64,000 bases of DNA. Source: Oxalobacteraceae sp. CFBP 8761. Its GTDB lineage: Bacteria > Pseudomonadota > Gammaproteobacteria > Burkholderiales > Burkholderiaceae_D. The stretch spans positions 1,538,996 to 1,602,995 of the forward strand of contig JACYUE010000001.1 in NCBI GenBank assembly GCA_014841595.1, given 5' to 3'. Below the pieces are notes generated by a model. That model was not told the DNA's origin, did not search any database, and saw only the letters and a list, made by a program, of their open reading frames with translations. A program made the translations under genes and the position numbers. Each line of letters opens with the position of its first letter. Position 1 is the first letter of the stretch. This document shows, piece after piece, positions 1 through 9,665 of this stretch.

Positions 1-2
1 TT

Positions 3-1091
3 CCTGCGGGCGAATTCCTGATCGCGCGCCGCGACGGATTTCTGAATGTCGACCCGAAAAGCAGCCGCATCGCGATCTCCGACAAGATCGTCAGCCGCGA
101 TGGCGTCAGCGCCAGGACCACGGGCAACCTGAACCTGAGCGGCGACTACGAAGAATTCGGCGAGGTGCAGGAACAGCGCACCATCGAAGGCGACAGCATC
201 ACCGTGCATGCAGACGTGTATGGCCACGTGCTCTCGCGTGGCGGGGCCGTCCGCCTGGAGCGCAACCTGGTCGGCGGCAGCGCGCGCAACATGAATGGCG
301 GCGTGCGTGTGCTGGGCGTGGCCTCCAGCGCCACGATCCAGGCGGCCAAGGGGGACGTGGTGCTCGGGCGGGCCGAGAACTGCGTGATTTCCGGTGCGCG
401 CATCCGGGTCGAGACCGCGATTAACTGCGAGATCATGGGCGACGACGTCGAGGTCACGCACGCCGAAGGCAGCGCGATTGCCGGCCGGCGCGTCCGGATC
501 GGCCGCGCCGCGCCCTGGAAGCAGGGCGAGATGCTGGTATATCTGCTGCGGCCCGATTGTGCGCGCATCGACGATGCGATGGCCCAGGTGCGCGAGCGCA
601 TCGGGCAGTTCGGCCAGCTCGCAGCGCGCCACCGCGCATCGATCGAGACGCTGACGGCCCAGCCGCACCTGAGCAAGTACCTGAAAATCGCGCCGCGCAT
701 CCGCAGCGGTGATCTGGTGCTCAAGCCCGAGCAGGTGCCGCAGTTCCAGCGCATGACCGATACCGCGGGGCCCGCGCTCAAGGAGCTTGGCCGCTTGTCG
801 GACGAAGCGAAAAAGCTCGACGCCGAACGGAAGTCAGGGATGGCGGTGCTGGGCCGCCTGGAAGCGCAGCGTTACGACCGTGTCGGCGCGGCGCAGATTG
901 CACTCGAGGCCATTGCCGGCGAGGTGCAGGTGCGCGCATTGCCGTACGAGCCGGATCTTGGCTGCATCTGGGACCAAGGGCCGCGCGACATCCGGCTGCG
1001 CCTGCGCGATGCCATCGGCACCGAATTGTTGCATGCAGGCCGCGACGGCGCCTGGGCCTGGGATTCCGCATCCGCCGTCTCGCCGGGATGA
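3..1091 (+). CDS. FapA-like (DUF342) protein, 5' end outside the window
   Basis: The frame is open from the left edge, so the start codon lies outside. The visible 362 residues carry the regularly spaced glycine, valine and isoleucine pattern of the DUF342/FapA right-handed beta-helix (roughly the first 170 residues). A charged helical region follows, and the protein ends in a short beta-rich tail. FapA-family proteins are polymer-forming scaffold-like proteins whose molecular role is poorly defined; some occur near flagellar or polar-assembly genes. A CheW-like gene follows 99 bp downstream on the same strand. The family call is from sequence pattern; the function is not known. Confidence 0.7.
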   Translation, partial: PAGEFLIARRDGFLNVDPKSSRIAISDKIVSRDGVSARTTGNLNLSGDYEEFGEVQEQRTIEGDSITVHADVYGHVLSRGGAVRLERNLVGGSARNMNGGVRVLGVASSATIQAAKGDVVLGRAENCVISGARIRVETAINCEIMGDDVEVTHAEGSAIAGRRVRIGRAAPWKQGEMLVYLLRPDCARIDDAMAQVRERIGQFGQLAARHRASIETLTAQPHLSKYLKIAPRIRSGDLVLKPEQVPQFQRMTDTAGPALKELGRLSDEAKKLDAERKSGMAVLGRLEAQRYDRVGAAQIALEAIAGEVQVRALPYEPDLGCIWDQGPRDIRLRLRDAIGTELLHAGRDGAWAWDSASAVSPG

Positions 1092-1190
1092 ACCTTTCCG
1101 CCCACGGGGCGGCCAGTTCAAGTTGATGGTAGTCAACATCAGGCCGGGAGGCAGGCATACGATGGTGGTCGGACTGACGAAGGATCCACC

Positions 1191-1673
1191 ATGCACACCA
1201 CATCGCGCGCGCCACGGTCTGGCGCACCACGGGATTACCTCAGCTTCATGCTCGACGGGCAGGAGTACGGACTCGATTGCGCGCGCGTGCAAGAACTCAA
1301 ATTGCTCAAGTCCCTCGAACGCTTCGCGGAAGATGGCGACATCATCGGCGGCGTGGCGCTGTCGCATGGCGTGATCCTGCCGGTGATCGACATGCGTACC
1401 ACTGCCACGCAAGTGGTGAATGCGCACGGCGGCGTGGTGCATCCCGATACCGACGTGATCATCCTGCGCCTGTCGAGCGGTCTGGTGGGAATGGTTGTGG
1501 AAGGGGTGACGGGGATCGTGCACGTGCGCCCGGAAGCCGTGCAAACCGTCCCGGGCGAAGCGGGCGCCAGTTACCTGATCGGCATTGCCCGCATCGACGG
1601 CCGCTGCGTAATCCTGATCGACATCGATGGCCTGATGTCGTTGTCGCCGCGGCGGCCGCTCCGGGCCGCCTGA
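1191..1673 (+). CDS. CheW-like scaffold protein, stand-alone copy
   Basis: This 160-residue protein consists of one CheW domain: an N-terminal beta strand (YLSFMLDGQEYGLD), the ILPVIDMR core and the VVEGVTGIV strand typical of the SH3-like fold. CheW proteins couple chemoreceptors to the CheA kinase. This copy diverges from the CheW at 29637-30140 and is not next to kinase or receptor genes, so it may serve a different array or one receptor. The start is supported by a GGA-rich site a few bases upstream (aaggat). It ends 18 bp from the convergent ABC-F gene, with no obvious terminator between them. Confidence 0.85.
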   Translation: MHTTSRAPRSGAPRDYLSFMLDGQEYGLDCARVQELKLLKSLERFAEDGDIIGGVALSHGVILPVIDMRTTATQVVNAHGGVVHPDTDVIILRLSSGLVGMVVEGVTGIVHVRPEAVQTVPGEAGASYLIGIARIDGRCVILIDIDGLMSLSPRRPLRAA

Positions 1674-1691
1674 CGGCGTCGTACTGCCAGC

Positions 1692-3665
1692 TTACGCCAG
1701 CGCTTCCAGCTGTTCCTGCAATTCCAGCCACTCCATTTCGAACGTTTCCAGATCGCGCGCCACGAATGCCTGGTCGGCCACCAGCGTCTTGAGGCGATCC
1801 TTGTTCTGCGCGTCGTAGATCGTCGGGTCGAGCAGGGCGGCATCGATCGTGGCCTTTTTTGCCTGCAGCTTGGCCATCTGCTCGTCCAGACGCTTGACCT
1901 TGTTCTCGATCGGCTTGCGCTGCGCGGCGTTGCGCTGGCGCTCTTCGGCGCCCAGGCGCTTCTGTTCCTTGCGCTCGGCCGGCGTGGCGCTTGGCACCGG
2001 CGCGACGGGCGCAGCGGCCTTGGCCAGCGGCAGGATGTCGGTGCCTTTGCCCAGCTTGGTCTTGAACAGCCAGTCCTTGTAGTCGTCCAGGTCGCCGTCA
2101 AATGGTTGCAGGCGGCCGTCGGCAACGATGATGAATTCATCGGTCGTCGCGCGCAGCAGGTGACGATCGTGGGACACGACGATCAGCGTGCCTTCGAACT
2201 GGGCCAGCGCCATCGTCAGCGCCTCGCGTGTTTCCAGGTCCAGGTGGTTGGTCGGTTCATCGAGCAGCAGCAGGTTCGGGCGCTGCCAGACGATCAGGGC
2301 CAGCGCCAGACGCGCCTTCTCGCCGCCCGAGAACGGCTTGATCGAGCTGGTCACCATATCGCCCGGGAAGTTGAAGCTGCCCAGGAAGTTGCGCAGTTCC
2401 TGCTCGCGCACCGTCGGCGCGATTTTGGCCAGGTGCCACAGGGGCGACTCGTCATGGCGCAGCATCTCGACCTGGTGCTGGGCGAAGTAGCCGATCGACA
2501 GGCCTTTGCCGATCGTCGCTTCGCCGGTCAGCGGCATCAGCTCGCCGGCGATGGTCTTGATCAGCGTCGACTTGCCGGCGCCGTTCACACCCAGCAGGCC
2601 AATGCGCTGGCCGATGGTCAGCGAAAAGTCGATATGGTTGACGATGGTCTTCTTGCCGACCTTGTCGCCATGTTCGTCGAGCAGGAAGTAGCCGGCATCG
2701 ACCTTGTCGAGCACCAGCAGCGGATTCGGTGCCGACAGCGGCTCGCGGAAGTCGAACGAGAATTCGGCTGCGGCGCGCAGCGGTGCCAGCTCTTCCATCT
2801 TGGCCAGGGCCTTCATGCGGCTCTGGGCCTGGCGTGCCTTGGAGGCCTGCGCCTTGAAGCGGTTGACGAACGACTCGAGGTGCGCGCGCTGGCGCTGCTG
2901 CTTCTCGAGGGCGCCGGCGGCCAGGATCATCTGGGCGGCGCGCTGGCGCTCGAAGCCCGAGTAGTTGGCCGTGTAGCGCTTCAGCTTGCGCTCGTCGATG
3001 TGCACGATCACGTTGACCACTTCATCGAGGAAGTCGCGGTCGTGGGAAATGATGATCAGGGTGCCCGTGTAGCGCTTGAGCCAGTCTTCGAGCCAGATGA
3101 TCGCATCCAGATCCAGGTGGTTGGTCGGTTCATCGAGCAGCAGCAGGTCGGACGGGCACATCAGCGCCTGCGCCAGGTTCAGGCGCATGCGCCAGCCACC
3201 CGAGAAGCTTGCCACCGGCTGGTTCATCTGTGCCAGCGAAAAGCCCAGACCCAGCAGCAGCTGTTCGCCGCGCGACTGCACCGTGTAGCCGTCAGCGTCG
3301 GCCAGCATGCCATGCAGCTCGCCCAGGCGCATGCCGTGAGCGTCGACGTCCGGGTGCGATTCCAGTTCTTCCAGCTCGGCCTGGAGCTTGCGCAGGCCGA
3401 CGTCGCCGTCAATGGCGTAATCGAGCGCCGCGCGGTCCAGCGCTGGCGTCTCTTGCGCCACGTATGCCATGCGCCATTTGGCCGGGAAGTCGATCTGGCC
3501 CTGGTCCGGGTGCAGCTCGTTACGGAGCATGCCGAACAGGCTCGATTTGCCGGCGCCGTTGGCGCCGATCAGGCCGATCTTGTCGCCCGGGTTGAGGGTC
3601 AGGTCGGCATCGACGAGCAGCGGCTTGGTGCCGCGCATCAGGCTGACGTTCTGGATACGGATCAT
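1692..3665 (-). CDS. yheS: ABC-F family ATPase, YheS/Uup type
   Basis: This 657-residue protein has two ABC ATPase domains and no membrane segment. Walker A motifs are GANGAGKSS (about residue 34) and GVNGAGKST (about 359). Signature motifs are FSGGW and FSGGEKARLA. Walker B is followed by DEPTNHLDL in both domains, the hallmark of ABC-F proteins that act on ribosomes. A basic linker with a helical arm lies between the domains, and the C-terminus is a charged coiled-coil extension. ABC-F proteins rescue or regulate ribosomes by binding at the E site. It is the last gene of a minus-strand series after prmB, which methylates ribosomal protein L3. The assignment to YheS rather than Uup rests on overall resemblance. 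Confidence 0.88.
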   Translation of the reverse strand: MIRIQNVSLMRGTKPLLVDADLTLNPGDKIGLIGANGAGKSSLFGMLRNELHPDQGQIDFPAKWRMAYVAQETPALDRAALDYAIDGDVGLRKLQAELEELESHPDVDAHGMRLGELHGMLADADGYTVQSRGEQLLLGLGFSLAQMNQPVASFSGGWRMRLNLAQALMCPSDLLLLDEPTNHLDLDAIIWLEDWLKRYTGTLIIISHDRDFLDEVVNVIVHIDERKLKRYTANYSGFERQRAAQMILAAGALEKQQRQRAHLESFVNRFKAQASKARQAQSRMKALAKMEELAPLRAAAEFSFDFREPLSAPNPLLVLDKVDAGYFLLDEHGDKVGKKTIVNHIDFSLTIGQRIGLLGVNGAGKSTLIKTIAGELMPLTGEATIGKGLSIGYFAQHQVEMLRHDESPLWHLAKIAPTVREQELRNFLGSFNFPGDMVTSSIKPFSGGEKARLALALIVWQRPNLLLLDEPTNHLDLETREALTMALAQFEGTLIVVSHDRHLLRATTDEFIIVADGRLQPFDGDLDDYKDWLFKTKLGKGTDILPLAKAAAPVAPVPSATPAERKEQKRLGAEERQRNAAQRKPIENKVKRLDEQMAKLQAKKATIDAALLDPTIYDAQNKDRLKTLVADQAFVARDLETFEMEWLELQEQLEALA

Positions 3666-3695
3666 GGTGTGGGACGCTTGAAAGTTGACGTGCAG

Positions 3696-3728
3696 CGTGG
3701 GGTGGGCAACCGAGTCGCCAACCCCACG
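3696..3728 (-). other. GC-rich hairpin between prmB and the ABC-F gene
   Basis: A CGTGGGG...CCCCACG inverted repeat, with a further partly paired inner section, lies in the 85-bp gap between prmB and the downstream ABC-F gene. No T-run follows it in either direction. It is therefore not a standard terminator; it could be an mRNA-stabilising or processing hairpin. Confidence 0.35.
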
Positions 3729-3750
3729 GATAAAAGAAGGATGCGGATGA

Positions 3751-4641
3751 TTACGCGTTTTGCAGCTGTTCGGCCGTCAGCAGGAACACGGCATCGTCGC
3801 CGATGCTGGTGGTCAGCCAGGTCAGGCCCAGGTGGCCGAACGCGGCTTCGGCGTACTCGCGCTCGTTGCCGATTTCAACCACCAGGATGCCTTCCGGCGT
3901 CAGGCGCTCGGCGGCGCCGGCGATGATCTTGCGCACCAGGTCCATGCCGTCTTCGCCACCGGCCAGCGCGATCTGCGGCTCGACCATGTATTCCTGCGGC
4001 AGCGTGCGCATCGATTCGGCATTCACGTACGGCGGGTTGGTGATGATCAGGTCGTATTTCTTGAACGGCACGTTCTCGTACAGGTCGGACTCGATCGGGT
4101 TCACACGCCCTTCGAGTTTGTATTCGCGGATATTTGTCTCGGCAACGGCCAGCGCATCCTTCGAGATGTCGATCGCATCTACGACCGCGTTGGCAAACGT
4201 ATCGGCCATCATGATCGCAAGGCAACCGCTGCCGGTGCACAGCTCAAGCACGTTTTCCACGCCATCCGGGTCCACCAGCCATGGGCTGAACTGCTGCGGA
4301 ATCAGCTCGGCAATGAACGAGCGCGGCACCAGCACGCGTTCGTCGACATAGAAGCGGTACTCGCCCAGCCATGCCTCTTTGGTGATGTAGGCGGCCGGCA
4401 CGCGCTCGGTCACGCGGCGCTCGATCACGGCCAGCACCTGCAGCACTTCGTCGTCCAGCAGCCTGGCGTCGAGGAACGGCTCCAGGCGGTCGAGCGGCAG
4501 CTTCAGGGTGTGCAGGATCAGGTAGGCGGCTTCGTCGAACGCTTCGACGCTGCCGTGGCCGAAGAACAGCTTGGCACCATTGAAACGGGTGATCGCATAG
4601 CGCAGCAGGTCGCGCGGCGTGGAGAATGAGGTGGTGGTCAT
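3751..4641 (-). CDS. prmB: Ribosomal protein L3 N5-glutamine methyltransferase PrmB
   Basis: This 296-residue class I SAM-dependent methyltransferase carries the glutamine methyltransferase signature NPPY (IITNPPYVN). It also has the SAM-binding loop ELCTGSGCLA and the family's N-terminal helical domain. PrmB methylates a glutamine in ribosomal protein L3; PrmC/HemK is the related release-factor enzyme. The pattern VPRSFIAELI near residue 105 fits PrmB. It follows dapE by 25 bp in the same minus-strand run, so it is probably cotranscribed with the dap genes. Confidence 0.9.
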   Translation of the reverse strand: MTTTSFSTPRDLLRYAITRFNGAKLFFGHGSVEAFDEAAYLILHTLKLPLDRLEPFLDARLLDDEVLQVLAVIERRVTERVPAAYITKEAWLGEYRFYVDERVLVPRSFIAELIPQQFSPWLVDPDGVENVLELCTGSGCLAIMMADTFANAVVDAIDISKDALAVAETNIREYKLEGRVNPIESDLYENVPFKKYDLIITNPPYVNAESMRTLPQEYMVEPQIALAGGEDGMDLVRKIIAGAAERLTPEGILVVEIGNEREYAEAAFGHLGLTWLTTSIGDDAVFLLTAEQLQNA

Positions 4642-4666
4642 GGCCTGGATGATGGGTTGTAGGGCT

Positions 4667-5803
4667 TCAAGCGGCCAGCAGGCGCTGGAGCGTACGGCGA
4701 TAGATATTCTTCAGGGGATCGATGTAGCGCAGTTCGATGTGCTCGTCGATTTTGTGAATGCTGGCGTTCGGTGGGCCGAATTCTATCACCTGAGGGCAGA
4801 TGCGGGCGATGAAGCGGCCATCCGAGGTCCCGCCCGAGGTCGATAATTCGGTATGCACGCCCAGTTCGTCTCTGATTGCGGTGCAGACGGCGTCCGACAG
4901 CGTGCCTTTTTCGGTCAGGAAGGGCAGGCCCGACAAGGTCCAGTCCAGATCGTAGTCCAGGCTATGGCGGTCCAGGATCGCATGCACGCGCGCCTGCAGG
5001 CCTTCGGCCGTGCTGGCGGTCGAGAAGCGGAAGTTGAAGTCCAGGCTCACGCTGCCGGGAATCACGTTGTTGGCGCCCGTACCGGCGGCGATGTTCGACA
5101 CTTGCCAGCTGGTGGGCGCGTAGTACTCGTTGCCTTCGTCCCACACTTCGAGCGTCAGCTCGGCCAGTGCCGGCGCGGCCTGGTGGATCGGATTGCGCGC
5201 CAGTTGCGGATAGGCGATGTGGCCCTGAATGCCCTTGACCGTCAGGTGGCCCGACAGCGAACCGCGCCGGCCATTCTTGATCGTGTCGCCCAGCACGTGG
5301 TTCGAGGTCGGCTCGCCCACCAGGCAATAGTCGGGCGCGACGCCCCGTTCTTCAAGCAGGTCGCAGACGATGGCGGTGCCGTCGACCGCCGGGCCTTCTT
5401 CGTCGCTCGTGATCAACAACGCGATCGAGCCGCGGTGCTCCGGATAGGCAGCGATGAATTCTTCGCAGGCGACGACCATCGCCGCGATCGACGTCTTCAT
5501 GTCGGACGCGCCGCGGCCGTACAGCTTGCCATCGCGTTGCGTCGGCATGAACGGCTCGGATGTCCACTGGTGCAGCGGACCGGCCGGCACCACATCGGTG
5601 TGGCCGGCAAACACGAACAGCGGCGCATTCTCGCCCTTGCGCGCCCACAGATTGGTCACGCCGTTCGAGACGATCGTCTCGCACACGAAGCCCAGCGGCG
5701 CCAGCAGTTCGATCAGGCGCTGCTGGCAGCCCTTGTCCTGGGGCGTGATCGAGTCGAGCGCGATCAGCTCTTCAGTGAGCAGCAGGGTGCGTGACGGTCT
5801 CAT
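4667..5803 (-). CDS. dapE: Succinyl-diaminopimelate desuccinylase
   Basis: This 378-residue M20-family zinc peptidase hydrolyses N-succinyl-LL-diaminopimelate to LL-diaminopimelate and succinate in the succinylase branch of lysine and peptidoglycan precursor synthesis. Zinc-binding motifs visible are GHTDVVP (about residue 68), the bridging aspartate in GRGASDMK, and the catalytic glutamate pair in TSDEEGPA. The SGGTSDGRF motif is typical of DapE. Its start overlaps the end of the upstream YffB/ArsC-like gene by 4 bp (ATGA), indicating translational coupling. dapD and dapC are further upstream on the same strand. Confidence 0.95.
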   Translation of the reverse strand: MRPSRTLLLTEELIALDSITPQDKGCQQRLIELLAPLGFVCETIVSNGVTNLWARKGENAPLFVFAGHTDVVPAGPLHQWTSEPFMPTQRDGKLYGRGASDMKTSIAAMVVACEEFIAAYPEHRGSIALLITSDEEGPAVDGTAIVCDLLEERGVAPDYCLVGEPTSNHVLGDTIKNGRRGSLSGHLTVKGIQGHIAYPQLARNPIHQAAPALAELTLEVWDEGNEYYAPTSWQVSNIAAGTGANNVIPGSVSLDFNFRFSTASTAEGLQARVHAILDRHSLDYDLDWTLSGLPFLTEKGTLSDAVCTAIRDELGVHTELSTSGGTSDGRFIARICPQVIEFGPPNASIHKIDEHIELRYIDPLKNIYRRTLQRLLAA

Positions 5804-6159
5804 GGCGCCGTCCCGAATTTTTCTTCAAATGCAGCCGGCGAGAAACCGACCGTCACCGGGCCGGCGCCTTGCACGACCGGGCGCTTGATGACCGACGGGT
5901 TCTCGAGCATCAGCGCCATGGCGCTGTCGGCATCGACGATGGCCGCCTTGCGTTCGTCCGGCAAGTTGCGCCAGGTGGTGCCTTTGCGGTTGACCAGCGT
6001 GGTCCAGTCGAGGTCTTGCAGCCAGGCCTTCACCAGTTCAGGCGTGAGCCCCTGCTTCTTGAAGTCGTGGAACGTGAAGTCGATGCCGTGATCCTGCAGC
6101 CAGGTGCGGGCTTTTTTCACGGTGTCGCAATTGGGGATGCCGTAGAGGGTAGTCGTCAT
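5800..6159 (-). CDS. ArsC/Spx-family reductase-like protein (YffB type)
   Basis: This 119-residue thioredoxin-fold protein of the ArsC family starts with [15 protein letters not shown], with a single cysteine at the position of the ArsC/Spx active site. RPVVQ in the C-terminal half corresponds to the conserved RP motif. Substrate and partner are not established for this subgroup. The E. coli homologue yffB is also next to dapE, and here the two genes overlap by 4 bp. It lies between pilU and dapE and is probably part of that transcription unit. Confidence 0.85.
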   Translation of the reverse strand: MTTTLYGIPNCDTVKKARTWLQDHGIDFTFHDFKKQGLTPELVKAWLQDLDWTTLVNRKGTTWRNLPDERKAAIVDADSAMALMLENPSVIKRPVVQGAGPVTVGFSPAAFEEKFGTAP

Positions 6160-6201
6160 GGGGGGAAGTAAAAAAGCGGACGGCAGCGCCGCCCTGGAAC
6201 A

Positions 6202-7347
6202 TCAGGAGTTGAGCGTGAACTCGGTGAACGAGGCGCCGCCCTTGGGCTCGCTGGCCTTGTCGTCCATCTGCTGCTGGACTTGGCTATCGGGCCCGTTGTT
6301 GAGCAGCCAGAGCAGGTTGGTGGCCGAGTCGGCGTTGGCCAGGCCTTCGTCCTGCGTCACGTGGCCTTCCTTGATCAGGTGGAACAGGGCGCCTTCGAAC
6401 GATTGCGAACCGGCCGACAGGCTCTTGTCCATCGCTTCCTTGATCTGGCTGATTTCGCCCTGTTCGATCAGGTCGGCAATGTAGCGGGTATTGAGCATGA
6501 CTTCGACTGCCGCGCGGCGCGCGCCGCCGGCAGCGGCTTTCACGAGCCGCTGCGAGACGATGGCCTTGATGCTCGACGCCAGGTCTTGCAGCAGCGCGTT
6601 GCGGTTTTCCAGCGGGTAAAAGCTGATGATGCGGTTGAGCGCGTTATAGCTGTTGTTGGCGTGCAGCGTGGCCAGCACCAGGTGGCCGGATTGCGCATAG
6701 GCCAGCGCGGCCTGCATCGTTTCGCGGTCGCGGATTTCGCCGATCAGGATGCAGTCGGGCGCCTGGCGCATCGAGTTCTTCAGCGCGATGCCGAAATCAT
6801 GCGTGTCGCTGCCGATCTCGCGCTGGTTGACGATCGATTTCTTGTTCTTGAACAGGTACTCGATCGGGTCTTCCAGCGTCAGGATATGCCCGGTGCGCAG
6901 GTCGTTGCGGTGGTCGAGCATCGACGCGATGGTGGTCGACTTGCCCGAGCCCGTGGCGCCCACGACCAGCATCAGGCCGCGTTTTTCCATGATCAGTTCG
7001 GCCAGCACCGGCGGCAGGCCCAGCTCGGCCAGCGGCGGGATGGTCGCCGGGATAAAGCGGAACACGGCCGAGATCGAGCCACGCTGGCGGAACGCCGACA
7101 GGCGAAACCGGCCCACGTTCGCGACCGACACGCCCATGTTCAATTCATTGTCGCGCTGGAGTTCGTCGATCTGTTCTGGCGTCGCGATCTCGGACAGCAG
7201 CGACAGGATGTTCTCGGGTTCGAGGCGATGCTGGTTGATGGGGATGAGCGCACCGTTGATCTTGATGTGCACCGGGGAGTTCACGGCGAAGAACATGTCG
7301 GACGCGTTCTTCTCTTTCATCAGCTGGAACAGGCGGTCCATGGCCAT
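6202..7347 (-). CDS. pilU: Type IV pilus retraction ATPase PilU/PilT family
   Basis: This 381-residue secretion-type ATPase has Walker A GATGSGKST (about residue 130), an acidic Asp box in TLEDPIEY, Walker B in ILIGEIRDRE, and the His box HLVLATLHANN. These are the marks of PilT/PilU motors that depolymerise type IV pili. The long C-terminal tail and the N-terminal MDRLFQLMKEKNASD resemble PilU more than PilT, so PilU is preferred. It sits between dapD and the YffB/dapE pair, away from other pilus genes. A terminator-like hairpin separates it from dapD. Confidence 0.85.
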   Translation of the reverse strand: MAMDRLFQLMKEKNASDMFFAVNSPVHIKINGALIPINQHRLEPENILSLLSEIATPEQIDELQRDNELNMGVSVANVGRFRLSAFRQRGSISAVFRFIPATIPPLAELGLPPVLAELIMEKRGLMLVVGATGSGKSTTIASMLDHRNDLRTGHILTLEDPIEYLFKNKKSIVNQREIGSDTHDFGIALKNSMRQAPDCILIGEIRDRETMQAALAYAQSGHLVLATLHANNSYNALNRIISFYPLENRNALLQDLASSIKAIVSQRLVKAAAGGARRAAVEVMLNTRYIADLIEQGEISQIKEAMDKSLSAGSQSFEGALFHLIKEGHVTQDEGLANADSATNLLWLLNNGPDSQVQQQMDDKASEPKGGASFTEFTLNS

Positions 7348-7375
7348 CGCATCGTCTCCGTCATTCGGGGGAGTT

Positions 7376-7423
7376 ACAAAAGCCAGTTGAGCAGGGCGGG
7401 CACGCCGCCCCGTTCAACCAGCC
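7376..7423 (-). terminator. Rho-independent terminator-like hairpin after dapD
   Basis: Read on the minus strand, a long stem (GGCTGGTTGA... pairing with ...TCAACTGGCT, with several G-U pairs and a GGGCGG/CCGCCC core) is followed by TTTTGT. It lies 20 bp after the dapD stop codon and before pilU. It could reduce transcription from dapCD into pilU. Confidence 0.6.
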
Positions 7424-7442
7424 GTACTGACTACTTGCGCAA

Positions 7443-8267
7443 TCAGTCGCCGCGCAGCAGGTCGTTGATCGCCGTCTTCGAGCGCGTCTGTGCATCGACG
7501 CGCTTGACGATGACGGCGCAGTACAGGCTGTACTTGCCGTCGGCGGACGGCAGGCTGCCCGACACGACGACCGAACCCGACGGCACGCGGCCATACGACA
7601 CTTCGCCGGTGGCGCGGTCATAGATCTTGGTCGACTGGCCGATGTAGACGCCCATCGAGATCACCGAGTTTTCTTCGACGATGACGCCTTCGACGATCTC
7701 GGAACGCGCGCCGATGAAGCAGTTGTCTTCGATGATGGTCGGGTTGGCCTGCATCGGTTCGAGCACGCCGCCGATGCCCACGCCGCCCGACAGGTGGACG
7801 TTCTTGCCGATCTGCGCGCACGAACCGACCGTGGCCCAGGTGTCGACCATCGTGCCTTCATCGACGTAGGCGCCGATATTGACGTACGACGGCATCAGGA
7901 CGACGTTCTTGCCGATGAAGCTGCCGCGACGGGCCACTGCCGGCGGCACCACACGGAAACCGCCACGAGCGAAGTCTTCGGGCGTGTAGTCGGCGAACTT
8001 GGTCGGGACCTTGTCGTAGAACTGGATGTCGCCCGAGACGACCGGCACGTTGTTCTCGAGGCGGAACGACAGCAGCACGGCCTTTTTGAGCCACTGGTTC
8101 ACGACCCAGGTGCCGGTGTCCTTCTGCGCGACGCGCAGGCTGCCGTCGTCGAGGCCCGCGAGCACGTGGGCGACTGCGTCACGCAGTTCGGCGCTGGCGC
8201 TGTTCGGGCTGATGTCGGCGCGCTGTTCCCAGGCGGTGTCGATGATGTTCTGGAGTTGTTGGGTCAT
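7443..8267 (-). CDS. dapD: 2,3,4,5-tetrahydropyridine-2,6-dicarboxylate N-succinyltransferase
   Basis: This 274-residue protein has the left-handed beta-helix made of hexapeptide repeats ([17 protein letters not shown] region, then [14 protein letters not shown]). DapD transfers succinyl from succinyl-CoA to tetrahydrodipicolinate, the step before DapC. Length and the motif [17 protein letters not shown] match DapD closely. It starts 42 bp after dapC and is followed by a terminator-like hairpin. Confidence 0.96.
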   Translation of the reverse strand: MTQQLQNIIDTAWEQRADISPNSASAELRDAVAHVLAGLDDGSLRVAQKDTGTWVVNQWLKKAVLLSFRLENNVPVVSGDIQFYDKVPTKFADYTPEDFARGGFRVVPPAVARRGSFIGKNVVLMPSYVNIGAYVDEGTMVDTWATVGSCAQIGKNVHLSGGVGIGGVLEPMQANPTIIEDNCFIGARSEIVEGVIVEENSVISMGVYIGQSTKIYDRATGEVSYGRVPSGSVVVSGSLPSADGKYSLYCAVIVKRVDAQTRSKTAINDLLRGD

Positions 8268-8309
8268 GGTGCTGGTCTTGGTTGGAATGATTTCAGGGGT
8301 GCGCAGGCG

Positions 8310-9524
8310 TCAGGTGAGGCCCTGGCAGAACTGGACGATGCGGTTGGCCGCTTCCAGGCCTTCGTCGACGCTGGCCACCAGGGCCATGCGGATGCGGTCC
8401 TGGCCCGGGTTCTGCCCGTGCGCATCGCGCGCCAGGTAGCTGCCCGGAAGGACCGTGACATTATAGTCGGCGTACAGGCGCCGTGCGAAGTCGACATCCG
8501 ACAGGCCGGTGCGGCGCACGTCGGCCCACAGGTAGAAGCCGGCGTCGGGCAGTTCGACGTCCATCACCTGCTTGAGCAGCGGCGTGATCAGATGGAATTT
8601 CTCTTTGTACAGCGTGCGGTTTTCCTGCACGTGCTGCTCGTCGTTCCAGGCCGCGATCGATGCCGCCTGCACCGGTGGCGACATCGCCCCGCCGCAATAG
8701 GTGCGGTACAGCAGGAAGCGCTTCATCGCCACCGGATCGCCCGCCACGAAGCCCGAGCGCATGCCCGGCACGTTCGAGCGCTTCGACAGGCTCGAGAACA
8801 CGATCAGGTTGCGGTAGGGCTGTTCACCGCTGCTGCGGCCCAGCTGGTGCGCTGCTTCCAGTGCGCCCAGCGGGGGCGCGCTGCCCGTATAGATCTCGGA
8901 ATAGCATTCGTCCGCCGCAATCAGGAAGCCCCAGCGGTCCGACAGCGCGAACAGGTCGCGCCAGTCGTCCAGCGTCAGCGTGGCGCCCGTCGGGTTGCCG
9001 GGCGAGCAGACATACATCAGCTGCACGCGCGGCCAGACCTCTTCTGGCACGCTCGCGTAGTCGGGCGCGAAATTGCGGCCCGGTTCCGAGTTGACGAACC
9101 ACGGCGCAGCACCGGCCAGGTAGGCCGCGCCCTCGTAGATCTGATAGAACGGGTTCGGGCACACCACCAGCGGATCCGGCTTCGATGCGTCGATCGTGCA
9201 CTGCGCGATGGCAAACAGGGCCTCGCGCGAGCCGTTCACCGGCAGCACCATCGTGGCCGCATCGAGCGCGGGCAAGCCGTAGCGCCGTTCGAGCCAGCCG
9301 GCAATGGCGGTGCGCAGTGGCTCGCTGCCGATCGTGCTTGGATAACTGGCCAGGCCCGATACTGCATGCATCAGCGCTTTCTCGATGAACGGGGGCGTCG
9401 GATGCTTCGGCTCGCCGATGCCGAGACTGATGGGTGCGTAGTCCGGGTTCGGTGTTACGCCGGCAAACAACTGGCGCAGTTTTTCGAACGGGTAGGAGTG
9501 GAGTTTGTCGAGATGGGGATTCAC
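8310..9524 (-). CDS. dapC: Succinyldiaminopimelate transaminase
   Basis: This 404-residue fold-type I PLP aminotransferase has the active-site lysine in FSSLSKRSNVPGMRSGF and the aspartate in IAADECYSEIY. It opens with MNPHLDKLHSYPFEKLR, the usual start of proteobacterial DapC. It converts N-succinyl-2-amino-6-oxopimelate to N-succinyl-diaminopimelate with glutamate. Its position directly upstream of dapD on the same strand supports DapC over other class I aminotransferases. It appears to be the first gene of the dap series. Confidence 0.92.
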   Translation of the reverse strand: MNPHLDKLHSYPFEKLRQLFAGVTPNPDYAPISLGIGEPKHPTPPFIEKALMHAVSGLASYPSTIGSEPLRTAIAGWLERRYGLPALDAATMVLPVNGSREALFAIAQCTIDASKPDPLVVCPNPFYQIYEGAAYLAGAAPWFVNSEPGRNFAPDYASVPEEVWPRVQLMYVCSPGNPTGATLTLDDWRDLFALSDRWGFLIAADECYSEIYTGSAPPLGALEAAHQLGRSSGEQPYRNLIVFSSLSKRSNVPGMRSGFVAGDPVAMKRFLLYRTYCGGAMSPPVQAASIAAWNDEQHVQENRTLYKEKFHLITPLLKQVMDVELPDAGFYLWADVRRTGLSDVDFARRLYADYNVTVLPGSYLARDAHGQNPGQDRIRMALVASVDEGLEAANRIVQFCQGLT

Positions 9525-9558
9525 GGCGATACCAGTGTGCGCTTTTCGCTAATTTTTC

Positions 9559-9564
9559 ATTATA
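9559..9564 (-). promoter_or_regulatory. Candidate -10 element for dapC
   Basis: A perfect TATAAT occurs on the minus strand 35 bp upstream of the dapC start. No good -35 hexamer is present at 17-18 bp, so this is a partial promoter match. Confidence 0.4.
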
Positions 9565-9665
9565 GCGCCAGGAATCGCTGCCACGGGGCATACGATTAAA
9601 GTGATTTGCGGTAACATCTAACGTCAATACCCACCCGTGATGTTCACGCTGAAAGCCGATTTTCC

